From Diplolepis rosae (lineage: Eukaryota > Arthropoda > Insecta > Hymenoptera > Diplolepididae), in contig JAPYXD010000723.1 in NCBI GenBank assembly GCA_030998225.1, positions 23,887,501-23,951,500 on the forward strand: DNA of 64,000 nt, given 5' to 3'. A program made the translations under genes and the position numbers. Positions 22,701 to 36,121 of the stretch are shown here, piece by piece (position 1 is the stretch's first letter; the number at the start of each line of letters is the position of its first letter). The notes beneath the pieces are model-generated. The model was not told the DNA's origin and did no database searches. It saw only the letters and a program-made list of their open reading frames with translations.

Positions 22701-25402
22701 CTTTTAGTGTAAGGATTGCATTCATATTGGACTTACTTTCCCTCTAATGCAATAATTATTTACTTTTAGCACGAATCATTCTGTCAATAAATTTTTACAA
22801 GCATACAAAACATTATTCCATCAAACTATGAAATTTATTACTTTTATCATATGCTAATTTATAACTTTTTGCCTGTCTAACCGAAAATTACCTTGGTTAG
22901 GTTGGTCAGGGTTCCATTTCTGTGTTCGAATACACTTCCTCGTGAATATCCGTCTACTGACGTCATAAGATGAAAACGGTTACAACTCATGACGTAAAGA
23001 AATCAGGATAAAGGATAAAGACGAGGACACCAGAAGCTGGAGGCAGCAGCAAACATGTCTCATATTATTTTGTTGGTCTTCTCTTTTGCACTCACACTTC
23101 TTTATACCGTACTTCATCTTTTTTTCTTAATAGCTTCTAGTCACTGACTCTCCATCATTATTTCCGCATAAATAAGGTAGTGTAAATAAGTCAAACGGAG
23201 GCGAACATTTCGTAAGATCTAATTTATCAACTTCGACGTGTTCCAGCCTCTTCCGTCCTTCAGCATTTCGTTATTTTCAAGACTGACAAATCAATACGAC
23301 CCTGACTTTAAGCCTACGACCTCTTGATTTATTTATAGAAATAATCGTTTATTTTTTCTACCATCAAAAGCATAATAAAAGATGTCTGAAACCTGGATTA
23401 TGGTATTAGACCATTTTTGAACATTCACAATCGTTTAAGTTAGAACCTGTTTGAAAATGGTAATGTTTTTTTTTATACATATCCCCCCCCCCCCTTGCTT
23501 CTTATACCTGACGTTTTTAAAAATATTTTTTGTTAATAACAAAATAATTTCGAAACCAGTGTTTTGAATTAGGTACTTATATTCTCAATACTTGTATTTG
23601 ACTTGCATTTCAGAACAGAATAAAAAGAGCTAAGAAACTTATGGAATTGGATATTTTTTAAATTTGTGATATATAAAACTTTAGATTTAGTAGTATTTAA
23701 TGAATAAAAATTGGAGAGTCGAAATTTTAATAAATTAGGATATGTTTTTCAAGTAATGGTTAAGAAGTCTTGAAATTAATTAAATGCAAATGTTCCATAT
23801 TAAATAACCAGAAAAGTAACACATTTAAAAGAATAGAGAAACGGAAGTGCCATTACCAAATTTTGAAGATCGAAAAACTTCAAAATGGATGTTATTTTAA
23901 AATCCATAGAATTTAAACTTATGAAATTAAAAGTTTAAGGATTACAAAATCTTAATTTTTTACATGCTTCTAAATCCCCAAATATGTCATAACGACCTAT
24001 AAAAATCTTAATTTTCTAATTTAAAAACTGATAAATAAAATTATTTATTACTGTACGATTCAATGAAGTCAACATTGAATTTTGTTCAACCTGTTGCACA
24101 AGATTACATTTCTATGAATCACATTACGTATGTATAATTTGCGACTGAGAAGACATTTATTTCTTTAATTAAAAGAAAAATAACAATCAAGAAATTTCTT
24201 TAAATCAAAGAAAATTTTCTTTGACCGTATAGCAATGCACAAATTTGTATTTGTATTTAGCGAGTACTTATGCAATATAAAAATTTCTTAAATTGCAAAA
24301 CATTTCTAACACTGTATATATATGACATAAAAAAATTTACTGCAACTTGTGTAGCAATTTTTATTATAAAATTCTATTTTAAACTTTTTTTAAATTCTAC
24401 GTATTATATAAATACGTAGTATTATGTGCACGCGCCGCTATGAATGATTATTTAAAAAAAATATACGTCTTAGCAATTCAACTGGATAAATACATATTAT
24501 AGTCTACCGTAAGTCAATGAACCAATAGTGCTTTAACAATCATTATACATGCAATATGGACAGTGGAAAAATATCCTTGAAGAATTCTCAGTGATACCTT
24601 AGGACAACTGACAGTAAGCAAACAATCATTATCACAAGGCTAAATTTCTGTATATGCATTCCATGGCTTTCTATTATGAGTAGCGAACAATGGAAAGCTT
24701 TATCTCACGTATATGTATATGTGTGACAACTATATATATTATAAAAATTGCAATTTACAGTTATTTTCTAAAATGTGTAAATCTTATCGACATTAAAATT
24801 GTCGCAAGGACGAGTTCGTTGTTGCACGCCTCGATTGAATTATTCATCGCATTCAACATTTAACCTTCAAATTCAAATCTAGTCCTGACCTAACTATTAG
24901 AAAGTTATTCAGGCACTACTTACTGCAACTATTTTTTAGCCAGAATTCCCTATTTTGAGTTAAAAATTTCGAATTTGAAATATAACAAAAAGTTTTCTGT
25001 AATTTGGGAATTGAATATTTCAAAATATGAAGAAAATTTTCCTAATAAGTTGGAGAATATCAAAATTTTTCGAACTCTTCAATTGTAAAATCTGGAGTAG
25101 TGAAAAATACTATACTTGAAATGGTACAAAATCGTTGACCTATTGCTTCAGCACGCATTTCTGCTAATAATTAATAGTTTTATATTAATTTTATAAATGA
25201 ATAAACACACAGGTTAGAGTGAAATTAATATTTAATCGACTTGGTATAGATAAAACCTTGTTAAATCTGGACCTTTATAAAATATACTACCGGTTTTCAC
25301 AACTGTTGCCGAAGTTCGATGCTCTACAAATTCAACGAAGGAATTTGTAGAAGTTTTCGACTTACTTTATATAACGGCAGAAATAGGCAACATATATCTT
25401 CA
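22701..25402. other. Gene-free AT-rich stretch
   Basis: I see no gene. A TGACGTCA palindrome, the consensus CREB/ATF site, lies at 22958-22965 in a slightly GC-richer patch. A run of 12 C lies at 23483-23494. A hairpin CTACGTATT/AATACGTAG is present near 24396. The rest appears unique. Confidence 0.4.
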
Positions 25403-25889
25403 ACTAATAAGAATATTCATCGATTCAACTACTGCTCTTACTTGATTTACCCATATGTTCCTGCGGTTCACTTAACTTCAAAAATTACACTTGTGCCTTT
25501 GTAAACTATGGAAAGTAAGTTAAAAAGTAGTCAAACTTACTGAGATTTTTTTTCGGTGTACGTGTAATGAAAAAGTACTGTCAATTTACTCAGAAAAAAA
25601 TTTCCTAGCTTGAAAACAGATTTTTTACTGTGAAAACAGTAAACTTAACCTTTCAAGCGAATATCCCTCCATTGCTGTTAAAAATGTTAAATATTAGTCT
25701 TTTTTGTAGGTGGGGAAGTGTAAGGGCTGACCTCACTAAACCCCTACTAGAAAGTCTAGTAGGGCCCACCTCGACAAAAGCGTTACGTTACCGACGGAGC
25801 ACTGACTAGTTTTCCACGCTAGATCCCGATTAGAGATGGGGCAAACTCGTCGGGGCCCCACTAGACCCCCATCAAAATTTCTACTCGGG
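25403..25889 (-). repeat. Inverted partial copy of the 55.2-kb GGGCCC-rich element
   Basis: Read on the minus strand, this block matches 55216-55862. It starts at the same end (CCCGAGTAGAAATTTTGAT here, with TA outside at 25890-25891), includes the GGGGTCTAGTGGGG-type and GGGCCC motifs, and stops near the GAATCGATGAATATTCTTA phrase. About 150 bp present in the other copy (after CTACAAAAAA) is missing. It lacks the right end, so it is a truncated copy. Confidence 0.75.
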
Positions 25890-25891
25890 TA

Positions 25892-28854
25892 TTTCCCAAT
25901 GCGACAAATAACTTATAATATAAATGGAAGTACTTACCACATCAACAAAAACACAAGAACTTTGTAAGATAGTAATCTTGCATAATATCATGTTATGAAA
26001 TGGAGAGTGACGGGAATAAAAACAGTAAAAAGATTAGATTTTCAATAAAGACAAGTTTGTGAAAAAAATGATTTGAAAATTTTTTTAAAACAATTCAATT
26101 TCATGCTCTTTACTATAGCACTTTTTCCACTCACATTAGCGAGACAACAGGAAATGGATTGGAGTTTCAAAAGTCAATTGAAAAAACGTTCTTCAATTAT
26201 GTAATAATCATAATTCTTGAATAAATTAATGATTATTAACTACATTATTAATATTATCGTGAGAAGATATCATTTTTAGGAGTAAAATTAAGTTATATTA
26301 TTGTAAATGACAAAGTTGCAGTTCCCACAAGAAATTGGAGAATGATTTTATCTCCGCGATGAAATTAAACTCTGGTCACGCTATTATTTATATTCAAGTT
26401 GAAATGGTATGAAATAGGAGTGAGTAAATAAAATATCGAAATGAAAATATCAATAAATTGGATAAAGAACTACTGTCGATAATCACTATATCACTAATGT
26501 GGTTCCTTAGATTCAATCGTTTATGGTAAAAAAATAGAGATTGAAGATTGCAGAGCGCGTTGATGATCTTTCTTATTTGTTACCTCATGGAGAAGAAAAT
26601 CGTGTGATCAGGAGCTCATTCGATATATTCGATGCTAATAGACTGACACTCGTGATCACATGACCTTGTAGATCGTCGTCGCACACTTCAGTCATTTGTC
26701 AAATTTTCGCCACGCAACTTTTCTACACTTACACTAAAGGCACGCGCACATGAAAAACATGTACATCATGATTCATCTACACGATGTGCCTCTGTTTAAA
26801 ATAATATCTATACATTTTGGAATCAGATAAGCAGAAAATAGGTCTTTAGTTATTATAGTTATTCAACAAGCGCGATACAGTATTTTGAAAATATTATTAT
26901 TATTAAATTTTTAAATTTGAATTATTATTATTATTATTATTATTATTATTTCTTTAAGAGTGTTTCTGTCTTGGTAAAATGAACTATTTTCTTGATAATT
27001 CATCGAAACTCACCTTCAAGAGTTTTTTCTACTGATTTGGCTAATTATGATGGATTTATCTACTGGAAAAATACATAAGCAAAAGTCAACTTCAAGATTC
27101 TGTAATTTTTTTTTAGCAAATCAAATTTTCAAGATCACCAAATAACCATGGAATCTAAATAAATATTATTCATCCATAACTTTCTTCAAGATCTTCGAGA
27201 TGTAACAAATATAGAATGTCTATAGTTATAACGTAATTTATTGATTCTTTTCGTGATCTCATGAAACTTTTTTTCACTTGTAATCTCGTATCTTTCTTCG
27301 ATTTGTTTAGTTTTTCCTTGTGGCACGTGGAAAATCAAGAGCGACTTGTCATCATTTTCATATCAAGGCTCGTTGCGCAAAAGAACGCCAAGAGTTAAAA
27401 CTAAAGCCTGTGATTTTCAGTCTCGTCTCGTATCATCTTAACATTATGTAATTTTTTTCACGGCAGACACGACGAAGACTTGTCTCCAGATCCAAGGCCT
27501 GAAGACTGATGTTTCTCCAAGAATCACCTTGAAGAAGATCGCACGTCATCCTACTCTTTTACTGTTTCTCGTATTTATGTCGATTCTGCCTTTTGGATGC
27601 AGTCATGTCCGGTTCTCAGTAGCTGTAAAAGGATCTGCTTACTTTTCTTTTTTCCACAACCTTCAATATATTTTATACTTATAACTCCATCTAGGTAAAC
27701 CACAGCCAATTTATCGGGTTAACATTCATTATTCTCCAAAAAGTTACTAGAATGTGTTATAGATACGTTTCTTTCTTATTCCGAGTCCGAAATTCAATTT
27801 TTATTTCAATCATCCAACTAATTAATAATTCAATTATTCCCAACCAATTGCATGAAGACAAGTTTGCTCTACTTATCGGGGCAAAGCTGTTTGCAGTATT
27901 TTTATAGAAATAAAAACGTCTTAGGACTGAAAAATTGTATAGTTCTATTCATTGCCATTTTATGTATTTTAAAAGTAACGATTAAGGACATGTGATACTT
28001 GAAAAATTAGCAAATTTTATTGATTTTGAATTTCTACATTTTTTGTAGAATAGCAATTTTTTCAAAATGCATAAAATTTTGTTTTAAAATTTTAGAAATG
28101 TTTGAGAAGATAAAAAGAAGTATATACTATTGCAAAAGTGAAATAAGAGGATAAAAAATGAAAGTATTTACTTTTTTTATAGGAAAGTTGTTATTCAAAT
28201 TTTGACGGAAATAGTACCTTACTTACAGAAAATATGTACAGTGACTGAATCTAAACAAGTCCGATAAATTATGGGACTTTCTATGGTCCGTCAGATTTCC
28301 GATAAATGATCGGAATAAAAACCTCAAGTTCAAGGCAGATTTTACTGGTTTTTTTCGGACTGATGGCATCAACTATATACGATTCCGTGCATTAGTGTGC
28401 GGCGTGCTCACGTGAGCAGTGCACTTGCGTGCGTGTGTCTACAGACGTGCGTCATGCTCGAATGTAGTAGTGTATTTTAGGCGCACAAAGTGACTTAGCG
28501 TACATGTGTACGTGTACCTAGTTAAAGAAGTGAACTTGAAAAAATATTTAGAAATTTTTTCTTTTTTTTATAAAACGCTACTTTATATGAAAACACAAAA
28601 CTTCATAAAATTAATGATTTTTTATGAAGTCAACTTTAATTTTTTTTATAGAGTCCGGTCTTTTTATGAAATGCAATTTTTTATAAAAAAGACGAATTCT
28701 CATAAAAATATTGACTTTTCATAAGGTCAACTATACAAAAATTTTATAAAGTTTAGTCTTTTAATAAAAAAAAGTTCTTTATAAAACTTTCATGAAGTTT
28801 ACTATATACAAAATTGGTACATTTATTCAGTTTTCATAAAATTACCAGGGGTGT
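25892..28854. other. Mostly gene-free stretch with (ATT)n tract and E-box palindrome
   Basis: An ATT repeat spans 26921-26951. GCTCACGTGAGC, a perfect 12-bp palindrome with an E-box core, lies at 28406-28417 among alternating purine-pyrimidine GTGCGTGT tracts. From about 28560 to 28850 a degenerate repeat of TTTTTATAAA/TTCATAAA phrases leads up to the mariner. A possible exon at 27463-27682 is listed separately. Confidence 0.4.
27463..27682 (+). other. Possible exon with a signal-anchor-like segment
   Basis: After the acceptor-like TTTTTTTCACGGCAG a frame stays open for about 70 codons without an early ATG. It contains a basic stretch (LKKIARH) followed by the hydrophobic run PTLLLFLVFMSILPFG and then a stop at about 27682. 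The arrangement resembles a signal anchor or signal peptide, but I recognise no family and no neighbouring exons. In AT-rich DNA an open frame of this size may be chance. Confidence 0.18.
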
Positions 28855-30130
28855 TATTTGAAGTTTGCAGGTTTTTTCAATAAAGAAAACACTTAATTCT
28901 CAAGGGAATCTCAAACATTTTTTATTTAAAGTATTGACCATTGGATTCTACACATTTTGCCCATCTTTCAGCTAAATCATGGATACCATCCCAAAAAAAC
29001 TTTTTCTCTTTCAAGGCAAACCATTCGACGAGCCATTTTTCGACTTCTTCAAAATTGGCGAAGCGCTGCTCTGCAAGTGAGTGTCCCATCGATGCGAAAA
29101 GGTGATAGTCGGACGGGACGAGGTCTGGAGAGTACGGTGGGTGCGATAATATTCCCCAATTCAATGCTTTTAATGTGTTCTTTACCACTTTAGCGGTATG
29201 AGACGGTGCGTTGTCATGTTGTAGGATAACTTTGCCATGTCTTGGGGCCCATTCCGGCCGTTTTTCGATCAACGCATGATTCAAATTGATAATTTGTTGT
29301 CGGTAGCGATCCGTATTCACCGTCTCATCAGGTTTTAATAACTCGAAGTACACGACACCACACTGGTCCCACCAAACACAGAGCATTGTCTCACGGCCAA
29401 AGCGATTTGGCCTTGGAGTCGATGGGCCGACCTCACCAGGTGAAAGCCATGATTTTTTCCGCATCGGGTTATCGAAATAAATCCATTTTTTGTTCCCCGT
29501 GACAATTCGATGCAGAAAATATTTCCTTTCGAACTGTTGCAGCAGCATTTCACAAATGGTTTTTCGATTTTCCATTTGTCTATCGTTCAGTTGGTGTGGT
29601 ACCCATTTTCCATACTTTTGGATTTTTCCCATGGCTTTTAAACGTTGGCAAATTGCTCCTCGGGTCACATTTAGTGTTTGTGCTAATTGTTGTTGCAATT
29701 GGGTTGGGTCTTCATCCAATAACGCCTGCAATTCCTCGTCTTCGAACTTTTTCGCTGCACCAGGATGTTCATTGTCTGTTAAATCGAAATCTCCACTTTT
29801 AAATTGACGAAACCATGTCTCACATGTTCAAATCACTGAAGCATATTCACCATAAGTTTCTACCAGCAATCGATGAGCTTCAACTGCTTTTTTCTTTTGA
29901 TGAAATAAGAAAAGCAACGAATGCCGCAAATGCTATTTACTTGGAACGAAACTCGACATATTCACTGAAGTAAACAACTATGATGCTATTATTTTGGCAG
30001 AATGTAATTTTGTATTTTTGAAGGTTATTGTCCATAGAAAAATATGACATAGATGCCAAATCATAGAAATGTATACATATCTCTAGCGACATCTATGAGT
30101 AAAACCGGCAAATTTCAACTAACTCCCCTG
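28855..30130 (-). mobile_element. Full-length mariner element (Mos1-like)
   Basis: The 1,276-bp unit is bounded by imperfect inverted repeats (CCAGGGGTGTTATTTGAAG on the left, CCAGGGGAGTTAGTTGAAA inverted on the right) and flanked by TA at 28853-28854 and 30131-30132. Length, ends and a 345-codon frame fit the mauritiana-type mariners. The coding sequence is damaged, as described in the transposase entry. Confidence 0.9.
28922..29959 (-). pseudogene. Mariner transposase with two stops and a lost catalytic aspartate
   Basis: From ATG at 29957-29959 the frame spans 345 codons, the same length as Mos1 transposase, which cuts and pastes the element using a DD34D centre. Two in-frame stops interrupt the N-terminal DNA-binding region: TAG at 29933-29935 (codon 9) and TGA at 29828-29830 (codon 44). 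The rest is open and well conserved, with WVPHQLN, CVWWDQCGVVYFELL and YSPDLVPSDYHLF. The second and third catalytic aspartates (HDNAPSH and PSDYH) are intact and 34 residues apart, but the first motif reads VTGNKKW, so the residue at position 156 is asparagine instead of aspartate. It cannot be catalytic. The changes look like simple point mutations, so the copy is fairly young. Confidence 0.9.
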
Positions 30131-30132
30131 GT

Positions 30133-32568
30133 ATAAAACATTTTTACGTCAAATAATTAGATTCCGAGCTACAGAGAAACCAAAAAAAGTAGTGTGTTTT
30201 AGCAGAAAAACGATAAAAAGCGGTTAATTTTGAAAGTCCATAACTTGGTGTCTATTAAAGATAGAAGGGCTCATTTTTCTTATAATCTTCTCAGGATTCT
30301 GTTTAGTTTAATTTCAATTACCACTCCTCCTCCTCTAGAATCCAATGAAGAACGTCAATTTTTTTTATTTTTTCTAAAAATATTTTCCGGGCGCACCAGG
30401 CAATTTGTTCGCAAACCTAATTTTACCTTCAGGGTCACTCAATAAAGTGCTTTATAAAAAAATCCAGACCTTACCAGTTAACAGGTCAAAAAGACATTTT
30501 TTATAACGAGGTGCTTGAACTATTCATTACTCAACAAAATTTTTTGTATATTCCGAAAGTTTCTTTAAAAATTAGAAAACTTTCTGTAATTATTACAGGG
30601 AATTATGCATTTTTTGAAAAAAGTTTCGAAACTTGACAAAACTTTGTTCAGTAACAGTTCATGTCAAAGAGTATACAATATTTCAGTAAAATCTACAGAT
30701 TTATTTTTTTCGTCTACTAATGTTTAAAAAATGCAATTGTCGACGACTGGCATGTGATGAAACAAAAACTTTTTGCAAAACAGGTTCGTTTTACACAAAA
30801 GTGGCCGTAAAAAATGGAATTTTTAAAACTTAACAATAATGGATTAGTCGGAATCGAATTTATGTACGTATAATAAGAAAACACCTGAAGACGATAAGGA
30901 GTATTTGAATCCATCATGATATGTAAAAAGTTCGAATGATTTGTTTACAAACATCCGAATTCCAAATCCCTATGTGGTTTTTTATAACTTTTGGAGCGTT
31001 ATTATTCTGGAATAAAATCTTTTCAGTTTTATGAATTTTCGATTTTTCTTTAATGGTTTCTTTTCAGGAATGTTTTATTGGGATGAATAAAAGATTCAAG
31101 GACTCTCTGATGCACATTTCTCTCCCCACATTCTTGTCAGAGTTGAAGAAAAACAGTGACTGTTACTTTTGTTGAAGCTCGAACGACGACGACCGATTAA
31201 GACGCAGCAATAATTATTGGCAGGCGACCAGTTCCCGCTATTCCAGTTTTACTCGTTACGTAATCACGATTGTGCATTCACATAAATATTCCTGGGTTCC
31301 GCTACGTGCCAGTACACACGTGAGCTTACACACTTTTCTACATAAATCCTCACCATTTAGTCCTCTCTATATTCCTACATTTTATACATGTATATTAAAT
31401 ACGTGACAAGCTGACAAGTGATTGTACTCTACAAAGGCCATTGCTATAATGAACAACCTCAAGTACCTCGAGAATATATTGAAATTCATATACACTCCCT
31501 TATTAATCAGCTTACCTTATTCTGATAAAAAACACGGTCATTTCATTTGAGTAATAATTATACAAATTTCAATTGCAAGGCCAGAGAAAGATACCATTTT
31601 TTAATTAGAAAAAAAACGTATTATGCATACTAACAAGATTTTTCAAATAAATTGCACTACATTTGTTTAGTTTCAGGAGGCGCCCGCAATTAAACTTTAG
31701 TCCGTTTACTTATTCAATGAATGGTAAGAAAAAGTATGACAAGCAGTAAATACAACTCTTTTACAGTACATTCAAGCGCTCAAAAGATATTAATATAATA
31801 ATTATTGTGGAGTCACGGCACCTACTTCATTTAGTTAGAATGATTTATTAGTATGTGATTCAAATAACTGCAAAAAATAATAATGCTTAAGAAATTTGTA
31901 TTCAATAAAAATATACAATTTAGTTAATTGTACTCCTTTTTTGGTAAATTTATTTACTTTTCCTTATCTTGGTTTGTACATAAGATTAGTTTCTGTAACT
32001 ATTTTTCATAGTGAATTGAAAAAATGTACATAAGATTGCATATAAATAAAACGAAGTCATTATTTTACGGTTACTTCTTATATTTATTGCATTACATTTA
32101 TAATTATAGAAACGAAAATAATTTTAACGCAATTTTATACTGTTTAATTCGTTGAAAATGTTTTCGTATTTTATGAATACAAAATATGTATAAAAGAGTT
32201 AAAAAAAGAATAATAATGTGAAAATTGTAATTTTTTATTTAATTTAAATATTTTATACATCATGTTGCTTTCAAAAGCCTAAAAACAACAAATAACATTT
32301 TTTAAACTATAACATTGCATTAAAATAATTTGATTTCATACAAGTATAATTAAGTACAATACAAAAAGTAATAGTAAAAAGATTGAAACTTTATGTTTTT
32401 TAATCCGTCATTTATTCATGAATATCCGTTTTCATACATCTTCTATACCTTCCTATCTATTTATATAAGCAGGCTATACATATATTCTTCTCTCTAACTT
32501 TGAATTTTTTTTTAATCCTTACTTATCTGGAGACTGTTTAGATATTCTCTACCAGATTCGTTTTTGTT
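30133..32568. other. Gene-free AT-rich stretch
   Basis: There is no recognisable gene or element ends. A GC-richer patch near 31170-31310 contains no long frame and could be regulatory or unique intergenic sequence. Confidence 0.4.
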
Positions 32569-33126
32569 GATTTTCTTCTTTCATTCGAAGAAAACGGTGG
32601 CTGAAGTGGATCGAGAGCTCCAAAAAGTTTACGGAGATGCTGCTTTAAGTGAAACAACGTGCCGTGAAAAACAAACCTTCGAAGACGCTGATGTTATTCA
32701 TTATGAGCTGTTGAAACCGAACAAAACCATCACTGGAGAACGGTATCGAACGTAATTGATGCGTTTGAGCCGAGCACTGCGCGAAAAACGGCCACAATAC
32801 GAGCAGAGGCACGAAAAAGTGATTCTACAGCATGACAACGATCGACCTCACGTTGCCAAACCCGTTAAAACCTACCTGGAAACGCTCAAATGGGAATCCC
32901 ACCCCACCCGCCGTATTCTCCAGATATTGCGCTGTCCGATTATTACTTGTTCCGGTCGATGGTACATGGTCCAACTGATCAGCAGTTCCGCTCATATGAA
33001 GACATTGAAAAATGGCTTGATTCGTGGATAGCCTCGAAAGATGAACACTTTTACCGTAACGGTATTCAAGCTCTACCAGAAAGATGGGCAAAAGTTGTAG
33101 CTAACGATGGGCAATACTTTGAATGA
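32569..33126 (+). pseudogene. Internally deleted mariner transposase
   Basis: The N-terminal part (KKTVAEVDRELQKVYGDAAL, then SETTCRE) is joined directly to the region before the second catalytic motif (VIHYELLKPNKTI), so the first catalytic region is deleted. A TAA at 32753-32755 and a frameshift near 32897 follow. The second (LQHDNDRPH) and third (SDYYLF) acidic motifs are present, as is the C-terminal block LPERWAKVVANDGQYFE. It is a dead derivative of a different mariner lineage from the Mos1-like one. A TIR-like AACAGCGGGAACTTAGTTAC follows and is cut off by the family A repeat that begins near 33204. Confidence 0.8.
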
Positions 33127-33203
33127 TTCATTTGTAACCATTTTTTCACAATACAGTTGCATTTTCATAAAAAAAACAGCGGGAACTTAGTTACAAATTC
33201 GTT

Positions 33204-33694
33204 TTTTCACTACAGTTAACAGTAGCGCAATGTAGTATATTGCGCTACAGAGGAATGAAATGTAAAAATTGAACTGCGCATGCGCCTATAGCCATACAGC
33301 GGAGCACAATCTTCTTCTTCGTACAGCGTTAGCACCCTACTGACAAAGCTTTGTATATTTGAACTGCGCATGTTTCTATTAAAATCCATTACTACTACAC
33401 AAGATCGATAAAATCAACATGGCCGGTACTAGTCGTGACATATCAAGTGTAATGACCAGCGCCGCAAACAACTATACAATACTAGATTAGATTCGAGTGT
33501 ACGCATAAAAACTCGTATACGCACCGAAGTCACATAAAATAGAATACGTGCCAATGCACACAATTCGGGAAATTACGAGACTCGCGACAATGCTCGCAGG
33601 ACTGATCGCGCCTCGGCTTCGATCTCCTGCGAGCATTGTCGCTCGTCACGCAATAACCCTTATTGTGCGCCTAGGCACGTAATATACTATTCCA
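33204..33694 (+). repeat. Non-autonomous hairpin-bearing repeat (family A, copy 2)
   Basis: This copy matches 10111-10698 closely, from TCGTTTTTTCACTACAGTT to the 150-bp hairpin module at 33540-33689. The CTTCTT run is short and the hairpin loop is minimal here. It abuts the end of a mariner copy, so it inserted into or beside that end. Confidence 0.75.
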
Positions 33695-33810
33695 TAGCGC
33701 CTTTTGTGAAAATCCTATTTTCAGTACCTGCAAAGCAGGTTGAAACTGCGAGTTCCAACCCTAGAGTTGAAACTTTAAACGCGACAACTCTATATCATGC
33801 ATCGTTATAA

Positions 33811-34029
33811 CAGGCATAATATTTTGCTTACAATCGCTATATATTTTATTGTCATGTCAACGAACTTGTATCCTTCGTGGAGCAATATGATGTTTAGAAA
33901 TACCAGTATAGTTGCTACGGATATACTGGTATAGTTCTGAGGGCCATCCGGTGGCATTGGTCTGATAACAATATTTTCTGGTTCTGAGGACCAAAATATA
34001 GCTCTCTCAACTATACTGTTTTTTCCGTG
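33811..34029 (-). repeat. Half copy of the 40.6-kb CACTGAAAAAA element
   Basis: On the minus strand this matches 40563-40745: an end reading CACGGAAAAAACAGTATAG, then TATTTTGGTCCTCAGAACCA, ATACCAGTATAG-type subterminal repeats, and an AAAATATTATGCC end. The other half of the element is absent. Confidence 0.65.
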
Positions 34030-36119
34030 CAGAAAGTGTTCAAGCAAATAACGATTTAATCATTTTCATACAGATACACACTGACTTGAAAGTATGCCAA
34101 GTGCTTATTTAAATGGATAAGAAATTTGTATCGGTTTAAATTTATTATTTTTTATTTGTTTACATAATTTTACTTTTAGCAGAAAAAATTATTATAATAC
34201 ATTTTTAATGTTAAAAATTGCATGATATTCAATAACTAAAAAGGGGAATAATTCTAATTATTTGACAAAAAAAAAGTGCAAAATACTTTATTTTTTCAAC
34301 GTTAATTTCAAACTGTATTTTCTCTAACAAATTTCATAGTATCTTTTAATTTTCTGCGTATATTTTTTCGGTCTATAAGTAAAAAATGCATAAAAGCTGT
34401 AAATAAATAATGTAAAACAAGGAACTTGGTTTCTTTGTAGTATTTTGGTCAGGAAGTATCCGCTGTAATTTTAAGAGAATAGGGAGAAAAGAGCAAAGTT
34501 AGTGATGTAGACTTAGTACCGCTATCTTTCACTAACATCCTTCAATGACCTTGTAGTCTCGTTCATTTATATCCAGGATAAGTTAGATTAATAGCATTTC
34601 ATTGAGCACCTTTTTCAATGTGTCTTTGAACGCATATTCTTTGTGTGAGAGGCGTGTCATATCACCGTTACTTTTCAAGGATACGAAAGTTATAAGCCTA
34701 GCATTATGAAATTTATTTAAATCATTTTTTTATTTGCTCACTTTGCTAGACGAAAAAAAAGTAAATTATAAAATTTATGGTTTCGATCTCTGAAATTGTG
34801 AGTACGTAAAACCACAAGAGTGATTTTACAGCTTATATTTGCTTGCACGGTTTGAAAATGTCGATTTCTTTGCGCCACCTTTTAAAAGCTCCAGTTTAAA
34901 TGCAAAATTTCTCCTTTGGTTTAACGAACTCGCGCTTTCGGAGATCAAAACCGTAACCGTAAACGTAACCGATTGTAAGAAGAATGTAATTATATTGGAA
35001 ATAACTTATTTGTCATGAATAGGAACAACAGTTTAGTATATTGTTCAATGCAAATCGGTTAAAAATCAATCTTAATTATTACGGTTTAATACGATTCAAT
35101 CCGAGAATTCTATTGGAATAAATCTGAACTATGTTTTTAATCCGAATTAATCTGAGCTCGAATTGTTTTTCAATCGATTTGCATAAAGCGAGATTCGAAA
35201 AGTTTGTTGGATCCGGAAAAAAATTTCGGAATGGCTCGGATTGAATTCCTTTCCGTAAATTTTCCCAAGGAAATGTTGAATATCATTCGAAATACTTTTA
35301 TTTTTGAAGGATGTAAAGACAAGGCAAACACACAATTTCCAGCCACAACGTCCTGCATCGGACTTGAGAATTGTTTCTGTCGCACGGATCTGATGGTCTG
35401 AAATAACCGCAACATCCGCAGTTTCATTTACAATGTTCAGGATGCTCTTTCCCTCTGATATCAAATGCAAGAACAATAACATGTTATTAATTGGAGGAAT
35501 CTGTTTCAAGTAATAAAGAATATTTTGAAAAAAATGTACCATTCTATAGAAAATGTTAGTAAATACTTGGAAAATGATTTTTTACTCACACGAAATTTGT
35601 ATTATGGACTAAAATAAATTGTTAAGAAAATCAGTGAAAGTAATTAGAAATTTTGAGTGGACTTAATTATGAGAATTGGAGAATTAAATTTGACTTTCAA
35701 TCTATTTGAATACAATGAAAGCTTTCGAAGAAGCTTGCGTGTAGGTAGTAAGCTCTGAGTGACCCTTTCGAGATTTGTGTTGACCTCGTGTAAGACTTAT
35801 GCAGGATTGCTATAATCCTGGTCAATCAGTGAGCAAACAGACGCGCCGCGAATAAAGGTAGACCTAATTGGGACAATTTACATTCAAATGAGGTTTGCGT
35901 CCTTGACTGCACATTGAGTTGCGCCAAATTGATAGTGCTTCGAGTAAGAAGCTCATTTTTCTGAAGAAGCTTATTTCATTTCTCATGTCCATTTTTTATT
36001 TTTGTATATTCAACTTACCGTTCATATAAACTTTTACAAAAATTAATGATTTTAGTTTTGTATAGGTTCCTACGTAGGAACCTAGGTAGGATATTACGTA
36101 GGAGCCTGCGTGTGACACT
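34030..36119. other. Gene-free stretch with an unassigned 131-codon frame
   Basis: The longest frame, on the minus strand at 35147-35542, has no recognisable domain; overlapping frames are open on both strands, which argues against real coding. GGTTCCTACGTAGGAACC at 36066-36083 is a perfect 18-bp palindrome in a small cluster of TACGTAGGA-type repeats that border the next element. Confidence 0.35.
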
Positions 36120-36121
36120 TA

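Noticed and set aside
26921..26951. ATT repeats, poly-C at 23483-23494 and other tracts considered as CRISPR-like or regulatory.
   Set aside because: They are ordinary microsatellites or homopolymers; no repeat-spacer structure exists in the window.
28922..29193. Plus-strand open frames opposite the mariner and BEL coding regions.
   Set aside because: They are antisense shadows of conserved minus-strand coding sequence.
35147..35542. 131-codon open frame on the minus strand.
   Set aside because: No domain, no splice or promoter context, and overlapping open frames on both strands suggest chance.
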